Positions 1 through 5,313 of a DNA stretch of 5,313 nucleotides are shown piece after piece. The notes below the pieces were generated by a model. It made no database searches, was not told the DNA's origin, and saw only the letters and a program-made list of their open reading frames with translations. Within the stretch, counting starts at the first letter, position 1; each line of letters starts with the position of its first letter. The stretch is from Thermodesulfovibrionales bacterium (GTDB lineage Bacteria > Nitrospirota > Thermodesulfovibrionia > Thermodesulfovibrionales > SM23-35): NCBI GenBank assembly GCA_020062205.1, contig JAGUWT010000181.1, positions 1 to 5,313 on the forward strand. Direction: 5' to 3'. Both the position numbers and the translations under genes were made by a program.

Positions 1-3
1 AAA

Positions 4-9
4 AGGAGG
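4..9 (+). promoter_or_regulatory. Ribosome binding site of recA
   Basis: AGGAGG, a full Shine-Dalgarno core, lies four bases before the ATG at 14. It fixes the recA start and predicts strong translation, as expected for an abundant protein. The recA promoter and any LexA (SOS) operator would lie left of the window and cannot be judged. Confidence 0.9.
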
Positions 10-13
10 GAAC

Positions 14-1012
14 ATGACTGATAAAGATAAAGTGAAGGCACTTGAGATGGCCATTTCACAGATTGAAAAGAGCTTTGGGAAAGGTGCCATTATGCGGCTT
101 GGAGCAGAAGGAATTGCCGAAGGTATCCAGGTAATCCCGACGGGCTCTCTATCTCTTGATATTGCCACCGGTATTGGTGGTATCCCGAGGGGGAGGGTTA
201 TCGAGATATTCGGTCCTGAGTCATCAGGAAAAACCACTTTGGCCTTAAGTGCTATTGCACAGGCACAGAAGGGTGGAGGTACTGCAGCATTTATAGATGC
301 TGAACATGCACTCGATGTTAATTATGCACAAAAACTCGGCGTGAAGATAGAAGACCTCCTTATCTCGCAACCAGATACAGGAGAACAAGCCCTTGAGGTT
401 GCAGAGGCTCTCGTAAGGAGTGGAGCAATTGATATTATTGCAATAGATTCAGTCGCTGCCCTTGTGCCCAAGGCGGAAATAGAAGGAGAAATGGGTGATT
501 CACTCCCAGGACTTCAGGCAAGACTCATGAGTCAGGCATTGAGGAAACTAACTGCTGCGATATCAAAATCCCAGACAACTGTTGTATTCATAAACCAGAT
601 ACGAATGAAGATCGGCGTTATGTTTGGCAGCCCGGAGACAACAACAGGAGGAACGGCACTGAAATTTTACTCTTCTATGAGACTCGATATACGAAGAATT
701 GATAATATCAAAGAAAATCAGGAGACTGTAGGCGTAAGGGTAAGGGTAAAAGTAGTCAAGAATAAGGTAGCGCCTCCTTTTAAGCAGGCTGAGGTTGATA
801 TCTATTTCAATGAAGGGATTTCAAGGGTTGGAGAACTTGTTGACCTGGGTGTTGAAAAGGGGATCATCGAAAAATCAGGAGCCTGGTATAGTTTTGGCGG
901 CAACAGGATTGGCCAGGGGCGAGAAAACGCAAAAGAGTTTTTAAGAAATAATACCGCTGCCGCAAAAGAGATTGAGAAAAATATTATTGAAGCATATAAG
1001 TTAAGGAGATAA
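14..1012 (+). CDS. recA: RecA, DNA recombinase / SOS co-protease
   Basis: RecA is the ATP-dependent strand-exchange protein of homologous recombination. It also stimulates LexA self-cleavage in the SOS response. The 332-residue product shows the whole family core. The Walker A loop GPESSGKT is at 67-74, the catalytic Glu97 lies in DAEHALD, and the Walker B strand ends at Asp145 (IIAIDS). Loop L1 is near 157-165 (EGEMGDSLPG). The NQIRMKIGVMFGSPETTTGG signature with loop L2 is at 194-213. There is no intein. The start is fixed by a strong ribosome binding site and by alignment with the usual N-terminal helix. The protein is about 20 residues shorter than E. coli RecA (352) because it stops right after the C-terminal domain (...AYKLRR) and lacks the acidic tail. 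The pilT-like gene follows after 2 bases. Its identity is certain; SOS control is expected from the family but not visible here. Confidence 0.99.
   Translation: MTDKDKVKALEMAISQIEKSFGKGAIMRLGAEGIAEGIQVIPTGSLSLDIATGIGGIPRGRVIEIFGPESSGKTTLALSAIAQAQKGGGTAAFIDAEHALDVNYAQKLGVKIEDLLISQPDTGEQALEVAEALVRSGAIDIIAIDSVAALVPKAEIEGEMGDSLPGLQARLMSQALRKLTAAISKSQTTVVFINQIRMKIGVMFGSPETTTGGTALKFYSSMRLDIRRIDNIKENQETVGVRVRVKVVKNKVAPPFKQAEVDIYFNEGISRVGELVDLGVEKGIIEKSGAWYSFGGNRIGQGRENAKEFLRNNTAAAKEIEKNIIEAYKLRR
1003..1008 (+). promoter_or_regulatory. Ribosome binding site of the pilT-like gene, inside the end of recA
   Basis: AAGGAG lies six bases before the ATG at 1015 and overlaps the last codons of recA. A ribosome finishing recA at 1010-1012 would be at this site, so the two genes are probably translationally coupled. 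It also fixes the start of the downstream gene. Confidence 0.85.
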
Positions 1013-1014
1013 TC

Positions 1015-2148
1015 ATGGATATTAATGAACTTTTAACACGAGCACATGCTTCAGGAGCTTCAGACCTCCATCTGAAGGTTGGTTCGCCGCCTGTATTGAG
1101 AATCAATGGAGAGCTTATCCCTCTTACGTCAGAGGATAGAGTAACACCTGAAGAAGTATTGAGGGCTGCCTCTTTTGTCCTGACTCCCACACAGCATGAG
1201 ATGTTTAAGAAGAGAAATGACATTGATCTTGCCTATAGTATCCCTGGCCTCGGAAGGTTCAGATGCAATGTATTTATGCAGAGGGGAACCGTAGGAATGG
1301 TATTCAGGGTCATCCCAACGAGAATCCCAACTATTGAAGAATTGCATCTACCGGATGTTACCAAGAATATTTCCCTGGAAGAAAGAGGCTTAATCCTCGT
1401 GACAGGAACAACGGGAAGCGGAAAATCAACAACCCTTGCTGCGATGATAGACCTGATCAATACAACTAAAACAAAACATGTCATGACGATTGAAGACCCG
1501 ATCGAGTATCTTCATCGGGACAAAAGGAGCATAGTCAACCAGAGGGAAATCGGGAATGATACAGAGTCTTTTATAAAAGCATTGAGACAGGCGCTCAGAC
1601 AGGATCCTGATGTCATACTCGTTGGTGAAATGCGGGATTTTGAAACCATTCAGACAGCATTAATCGCCGCTGAAACAGGCCATCTTGTTTTGAGCACGCT
1701 CCATACAATAGATGCAACCGAAACAGTAAATAGAATCATTTCTGTATTCCCTCCATTTCAACATAAACAGATACGGCTACAACTTGCATCAGTGCTGAAA
1801 GCTATTATATCCATGAGGCTTTTCCTAAGGGCAGATGGAAAAGGAAGGGTACCTGCAGTTGAGGTTCTTATAGCCACAGCAACAATAAAAGACTGTATCG
1901 TTAATCCGGATAAAACAAAATCCATGCATGATACAATTGCACAAGGAGCGATCCATTATGATATGCAGACATTCGACCAATCCCTCTTTGGCCTTTTGAA
2001 AGCAGGACTCATAACCTATAATGAGGCACTTAGAGGTGCTACCAATCCTGATGATTTCGCACTCAAGGCAAAAGGTATACAGTCCACAAGCGACCTGACG
2101 TTTGAACAGTATGCACCACCCAAGGCAGAAGAAAAGACAAAAAAATAA
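1015..2148 (+). CDS. pilT: PilT/PilU-family type IV pilus retraction ATPase
   Basis: This is a hexameric secretion-type ATPase of the PilT family. It acts at the cytoplasmic face of the type IV pilus machine, where PilT drives pilin disassembly (twitching, DNA uptake). The 377-residue product has the N-terminal PAS-like domain (about 1-110, with SDLHLKVG at 16-23). The ATPase core follows: Walker A GTTGSGKST at 131-139, Asp box MTIEDPIEY at 157-165, Walker B DVILVGEMRD at 199-208, and His box GHLVLSTLHT at 222-231. There is no PilB-type tetracysteine zinc site, which argues for a retraction rather than an extension motor. The canonical PilT motif AIRNLIRE is not conserved: the matching place (about 290-297) reads TIKDCIVN. 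The MQTFDQSL and ITYNEALR segments recall PilU. The tail (about 368-377) is low-complexity and Lys/Glu-rich. The family is certain; whether it is the main PilT or an accessory paralogue (PilT-1 or PilU type) is open. Confidence 0.93.
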   Translation: MDINELLTRAHASGASDLHLKVGSPPVLRINGELIPLTSEDRVTPEEVLRAASFVLTPTQHEMFKKRNDIDLAYSIPGLGRFRCNVFMQRGTVGMVFRVIPTRIPTIEELHLPDVTKNISLEERGLILVTGTTGSGKSTTLAAMIDLINTTKTKHVMTIEDPIEYLHRDKRSIVNQREIGNDTESFIKALRQALRQDPDVILVGEMRDFETIQTALIAAETGHLVLSTLHTIDATETVNRIISVFPPFQHKQIRLQLASVLKAIISMRLFLRADGKGRVPAVEVLIATATIKDCIVNPDKTKSMHDTIAQGAIHYDMQTFDQSLFGLLKAGLITYNEALRGATNPDDFALKAKGIQSTSDLTFEQYAPPKAEEKTKK

Positions 2149-2149
2149 G

Positions 2150-2176
2150 ATGAAAATTGAGCGGTTTACACGATAA
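2150..2176 (+). other. Eight-codon out-of-frame ATG reading frame over the recX start
   Basis: An ATG one base after the pilT-like stop opens the frame MKIERFTR and ends at TAA 2174-2176. It overlaps the first codons of recX in another frame. No clear Shine-Dalgarno sequence precedes it. It could be chance, a small leader that lowers or couples recX translation, or the remains of the real recX start after a one-base change. If one base of the TTT at 2165-2167 is skipped, the reading continues as MKIERLHDKA into the RecX frame. Nothing shows that the peptide is made. Confidence 0.3.
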
Positions 2177-2672
2177 AGCACGTTACTATGCCTTAAAACT
2201 CCTGAGCTACAGAGGAAGAAGCGAAAAGGAGCTTGAAGAAAAACTCAGAAAAAAGGGATTCTCTGAAACGGTAACCTCTTCCACAATACACCATCTTAAG
2301 CAGGTAGGGCTTATCAACGACAGAACATTGGCCGAAGCTTTGAAAAGACAGGCAGCGTCAACAAAAATGCTCGGTAAAAAGGGGATTAGAAGATTTATGG
2401 TGAACAGGGGAATTCCTCGGGATATCATTGACTCAATGTTTATCTCTGATGAAAAAGAAGACATTGAAAATGCGAAAAGACTTGTTGAAAAAAAACTACG
2501 GATTGTAAAGGATTATCCAGCGGAAAAAATAAGGAGAAGACTGTATAATCTTCTTCAAAGAAAAGGGTATTCTTACGATACAATTAAAATGGTGTTAAAG
2601 AACAAAAACCTGAATTTAACCACAGAGAGCACAGAGGACACAGAGAATGACAAGGACAGAAATTTAGATTAA
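2157..2672 (+). CDS. recX: RecX, regulatory protein (RecA modulator)
   Basis: RecX binds RecA filaments and usually blocks their extension or promotes their disassembly. It is an all-helical protein built of three-helix repeats. The 171-residue product shows the family pattern: RGRSEKELEEKLRKKGF at 19-35, HLKQVGLINDRTLAE at 46-60, GIRRFMVNRGIP at 76-87, and a last repeat with RLYNLLQRKGYSYDTIKMVL at 128-147. The conserved core ends near residue 151. The remaining 20 residues are a Thr/Glu/Asp-rich tail encoded by a 9-bp tandem repeat and are probably not part of the original protein. The start is uncertain. A stop (TGA 2151-2153) closes this frame upstream, and the first usable start is TTG at 2157, with only a weak A-rich leader. 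It lies 8 bases after the pilT-like stop and 9 before alaS. A weak start would fit a modulator kept far below RecA in amount. Confidence 0.93.
   Translation: MSGLHDKARYYALKLLSYRGRSEKELEEKLRKKGFSETVTSSTIHHLKQVGLINDRTLAEALKRQAASTKMLGKKGIRRFMVNRGIPRDIIDSMFISDEKEDIENAKRLVEKKLRIVKDYPAEKIRRRLYNLLQRKGYSYDTIKMVLKNKNLNLTTESTEDTENDKDRNLD
2619..2647 (+). repeat. Three 9-bp tandem units of the dispersed CACAGAG repeat, in the recX 3' end
   Basis: CACAGAGAG (2621-2629), CACAGAGGA (2630-2638) and CACAGAGAA (2639-2647) are consecutive imperfect copies. They are preceded by TTTAAC, the usual left end of a short repeat scattered through many bacterial genomes (recognised from memory, most often between genes). 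As the unit is 9 bases, it translates without frameshift as a three-residue repeat (TES, TED, TEN). Here it lies in the recX frame, after the conserved core, and supplies the end of the protein. Confidence 0.8.
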
Positions 2673-2678
2673 AGAGGG
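2673..2678 (+). promoter_or_regulatory. Ribosome binding site of alaS
   Basis: AGAGGG sits directly after the recX stop (TAA 2670-2672) and three bases before the ATG at 2682. It is a partial Shine-Dalgarno match with a short spacer, so translation is probably helped by ribosomes finishing recX. Confidence 0.65.
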
Positions 2679-2681
2679 TTT

Positions 2682-5313
2682 ATGACGAGCAAGGAAATAA
2701 GGAATGCATTTCTGGAATACTTTCAATCCAGAGGTCACCACATAGTTTCAAGCACCCCGCTGATCCCGAGATACGATCCTACACTGCTTTTTGTAAATGC
2801 AGGGATGGTACAGTTCAAGACAATCTTTCTTGGAGAGGAAAAGAGTCCCTACAAACGTGCTGTCTCTTGCCAGAAGTGTCTGAGGGCAGGAGGAAAGCAT
2901 AGCGACCTTGAGAACGTTGGGCATACTGCACGGCACCATACATTCTTCGAAATGCTGGGTAATTTCTCCTTTGGTGATTACTTTAAGAAAGATGCAATAA
3001 CCTTTGCATGGGAGCTGCTTACAGAGTGGTTTAAAGTTCCAAAGGATAAACTCTGGGTGTCTATATATGAGGAAGATGATGAATCAGAACATCTCTGGAT
3101 AGAGAACTCTGATGTAAAACCCGATAAAATTGTCCGCCTTGGCGCAAAAGACAATTTCTGGCAGATGGCAGATACAGGCCCATGTGGTCCATGTTCTGAG
3201 ATAATACTTGATCGTGGTGAATCAGTTGGCTGTGGACAGGCAGGATGTTCTGTTGGATGCGACTGCGACAGATTTTTAGAAATCTGGAACCTTGTTTTTA
3301 TGCAGTTCAATAGAGATGAACATGGAAAACTTACTCCGCTTCCTAAGCCAAGTATAGATACAGGAATGGGTCTTGAGCGGATTAGTTTAATCCTTCAGGA
3401 TAAAATGACCAATTTTGATACAGATCTTTTTCAACCAATAATCACAGATATTTTATCTCTTACCGGTGTAAGCTATGGTTTAACTCAGGATTCTGATGCA
3501 TCCATAAGAGTCATTGCAGATCACATACGCTCGATAACCTTTCTCCTTTCCGAAGGCCTTTTGCCTTCAAATGAGGGTCGGGGTTATGTATTAAGGAGGA
3601 TAATCCGCAGGGCATCAAGACATGCAAGGCTCCTCAATATGCATGAACCATGTCTATACAAATTGATCAGATCTGTTGTTTCAGCAATGGGTGATATATA
3701 TCCTGAAATTGCAGATGAACAGAAAAGGACATCGAAACTCCTCAAGATAGAGGAAGAACGGTTTATCAGAACTGTTGAGACAGGGATGAACAAGCTTGAT
3801 GAGATTATATTAAAGGTAAAAAAAGCTGGCACCAGGGTTATACCGGGAGATGAGATCTTCAGGCTCTATGATACCTTTGGCTTTCCAATTGACCTTGCAC
3901 GTGACATTGCGATGGATGCAGGATTGAAAATTGATGAAGATGGTTTTCAGAGGGAGATGGAGATACAGAGGGAAAGGGCAAGGGCATCTTGGGTTGGAGA
4001 AGAAGAGGCTGTTGCCTCTATCTACAGGGAATTAATCTCTGAGATCGGAAAAACAGAATTTGTCGGCTATGAAACCTATGAATCAGAATCTGTTATAAAG
4101 GCCATCGTAAAGGATGCAAAGGTAATCAAGGAGGCATTCAAAGGCGAAGAGGTTGAAGTCTTTCTTGACAAAACCCCATTGTATGGTGAATCAGGTGGCC
4201 AGGTAGGTGATACAGGTGAACTGACAGGACAGGATTTTGTAGCCACGGTGCTCGATACGAAAAAACCCCTGGAAGGACTTCATTCACATATCATAAAAAT
4301 CAAAAAGGGTAAGTTACGGGTATGGGATAAGGTAAAGTGCAGGATTGATGTTGAAAAAAGAAAAGCAACCATGAGGAATCATACAGCGACCCATCTCTTG
4401 CACAAAATCCTGAGGTCAGTCCTCGGAGACCATGTGAAACAGGCAGGCTCACTCGTCTCACCTGAAAAACTACGTTTTGACTTTACCCATTTTTCTGCAC
4501 CTGTTGAAGATGAAATAACCACTATTGAGACTTTGTTGAATGAGAAGATACTGGAAAACCTTCCGGTTGTGACATCAATTAAGGATATAAAAACAGCTAT
4601 TGAATCAGGAGCTATGGCACTCTTTGGAGAAAAATATAGTGAGACAGTACGTGTTGTCAGTGTACCAGGGTTCAGCTCAGAACTCTGTGGCGGAACCCAT
4701 TGCAAAGCAACAGGAGACATAGGATTATGTGTCGTCACATCTGAAGGAAGTGTGGCATCTGGCATCAGAAGGATAGAGGCACTCACTGGTATAGAGGCAT
4801 ATCATTACCTCAAAGATAAGTCTGCAGAACTGAAGAAAATAAACGAGTTATTAAAAACAGACAAGGCATATCCCCGATTAGAAAAACTTGTTTCAGACAT
4901 AAGGATACTTGAAAAAGAGATAGAGACGATAAAAGGCAAGACTGCTGCTAAAGACTCGATGTCCATTCTAAAACATGTTAAAAAGATAAACGGAATAACT
5001 GTCTTATCCCACAGAATAGACGGGATTGAATTGAAAGACCTGAGGATTCTCGCTGACAATCTGCGGGATAGGGTTGGCTCTGGAATAATATTTATTGCTT
5101 CAACAAAAGATGGACAGGCATCAATGGTTGCAATGGTTACAAAAGACCTAACAGAAAGATTCAACGCAGGCAAGATTCTTAAAGAGGTTGCTGCTATAGC
5201 AGGTGGAAGCGGTGGCGGCAAACCTGAGATGGCACAGGGCGGAACAAAGGCAATAGACAAACTGGATACAGCGATTGAATCGGTTTATGAGATAGTTCAG
5301 AAACAAATTAAAA
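2682..5313 (+). CDS. alaS: Alanyl-tRNA synthetase, open at the right edge
   Basis: This class II synthetase charges tRNA-Ala with alanine in the cytoplasm and hydrolyses mischarged Ser- or Gly-tRNA-Ala. The frame is open from ATG 2682 to the edge: 877 full codons, against 876 in E. coli, so only a short end is missing. In order: the catalytic domain (about 1-240) has motif 2 with CLRAGGKH at 66-73 and ARHHTFFEMLGNFSFGDYF at 83-101, DNFWQMADTGPCGPC at 157-171, and motif 3 DTGMGLER at 226-233. A tRNA-recognition region follows to about 460. The editing domain has its zinc ligands His567/His571 (HTATH) and Cys669/His673 (CGGTH). A predicted coiled coil spans about 714-760. The C-Ala domain carries GGSGGGKPEMAQGG at 841-854. 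All catalytic and editing residues expected are present. A Cys-rich segment at 184-195 is found in many bacterial AlaRS. The ATG matches the family N-terminus (TSKEIRNAFLEYF). Confidence 0.98.
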   Translation, partial: MTSKEIRNAFLEYFQSRGHHIVSSTPLIPRYDPTLLFVNAGMVQFKTIFLGEEKSPYKRAVSCQKCLRAGGKHSDLENVGHTARHHTFFEMLGNFSFGDYFKKDAITFAWELLTEWFKVPKDKLWVSIYEEDDESEHLWIENSDVKPDKIVRLGAKDNFWQMADTGPCGPCSEIILDRGESVGCGQAGCSVGCDCDRFLEIWNLVFMQFNRDEHGKLTPLPKPSIDTGMGLERISLILQDKMTNFDTDLFQPIITDILSLTGVSYGLTQDSDASIRVIADHIRSITFLLSEGLLPSNEGRGYVLRRIIRRASRHARLLNMHEPCLYKLIRSVVSAMGDIYPEIADEQKRTSKLLKIEEERFIRTVETGMNKLDEIILKVKKAGTRVIPGDEIFRLYDTFGFPIDLARDIAMDAGLKIDEDGFQREMEIQRERARASWVGEEEAVASIYRELISEIGKTEFVGYETYESESVIKAIVKDAKVIKEAFKGEEVEVFLDKTPLYGESGGQVGDTGELTGQDFVATVLDTKKPLEGLHSHIIKIKKGKLRVWDKVKCRIDVEKRKATMRNHTATHLLHKILRSVLGDHVKQAGSLVSPEKLRFDFTHFSAPVEDEITTIETLLNEKILENLPVVTSIKDIKTAIESGAMALFGEKYSETVRVVSVPGFSSELCGGTHCKATGDIGLCVVTSEGSVASGIRRIEALTGIEAYHYLKDKSAELKKINELLKTDKAYPRLEKLVSDIRILEKEIETIKGKTAAKDSMSILKHVKKINGITVLSHRIDGIELKDLRILADNLRDRVGSGIIFIASTKDGQASMVAMVTKDLTERFNAGKILKEVAAIAGGSGGGKPEMAQGGTKAIDKLDTAIESVYEIVQKQIK

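Noticed and set aside
733..752. Short GTAAGGGTAAGGGTAAAAG-like repetition in recA
   Set aside because: It encodes the conserved alternating VRVRVKVV strand of RecA. The repetition follows from the protein.
2139..2150. Run of seven A at the end of the pilT-like gene as a slippage site that could fuse it to recX
   Set aside because: A shift into the recX frame meets TGA at 2151-2153, and a shift into the third frame meets TAA at 2174-2176, so no fusion product is possible.
1825..2181. 118-codon minus-strand ORF opposite the end of the pilT-like gene
   Set aside because: The protein is Cys- and aromatic-rich with no recognisable family, and it lies wholly opposite well-conserved PilT codons. 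It is a shadow frame.
2619..2647. CACAGAG repeat as a CRISPR array
   Set aside because: The units are 9 bases, directly adjacent and without spacers, so it is a simple tandem repeat.
5122..5151. Near-duplicate CAATGGTTGCAATGGTTAC in alaS
   Set aside because: Coding for SMVAMVTKD, a conserved stretch of the C-Ala domain. No sign of function at the DNA level.
4379..5260. Two long minus-strand ORFs (4379-4786 and 4805-5260)
   Set aside because: Both lie opposite the conserved editing and C-terminal domains of alaS, whose frame is unbroken. The length arises from the codon use of alaS.

Overview
The window is a compact four-gene run, all on the + strand: recA, then a PilT-type pilus retraction ATPase, then recX, then alaS (alanyl-tRNA synthetase). 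AlaS is still open at the right edge and lacks at most a short C-terminal stretch, because its 877 visible residues already match the length of the E. coli enzyme. Gaps between genes are 2, 8 and 9 bases. No terminator hairpin or internal promoter is apparent, so the genes are probably co-transcribed from a promoter left of the window.

Layout. Bases 1-13 hold a strong ribosome binding site for recA (14-1012). The pilT-like gene (1015-2148) has its ribosome binding site inside the 3' end of recA. recX (2157-2672) appears to start at TTG, with a short out-of-frame ATG reading frame lying across its start. The last part of recX is formed by a three-unit 9-bp tandem repeat of the dispersed 'CACAGAG' type, which adds an in-frame Thr/Glu-rich tail. 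alaS (2682 to the edge) follows directly. There is no gene-free stretch longer than 13 bases, and no RNA gene, CRISPR array or insertion sequence is visible.

Organism. This is a bacterium with type IV pili and a moderately AT-leaning genome that uses AGG/AGA and ATA codons freely. From memory, recA-pilT-recX-alaS clustering occurs in Geobacter-like Desulfobacterota, and the CACAGAG repeat is common in Nitrospirota and Desulfobacterota genomes. One of these phyla is therefore my best guess, with low confidence.

How the genes fit together. RecA forms the recombination filament and RecX is its negative modulator. The PilT-type ATPase would power pilus retraction, which in competent bacteria also pulls in DNA. 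AlaS is a housekeeping enzyme often found next to recA/recX. The window looks like ordinary core genome. The points worth a second look are the pilus motor between recA and recX, the repeat-derived RecX tail, the uncertain recX start, and the missing acidic tail of RecA. I do not see an undescribed system here.
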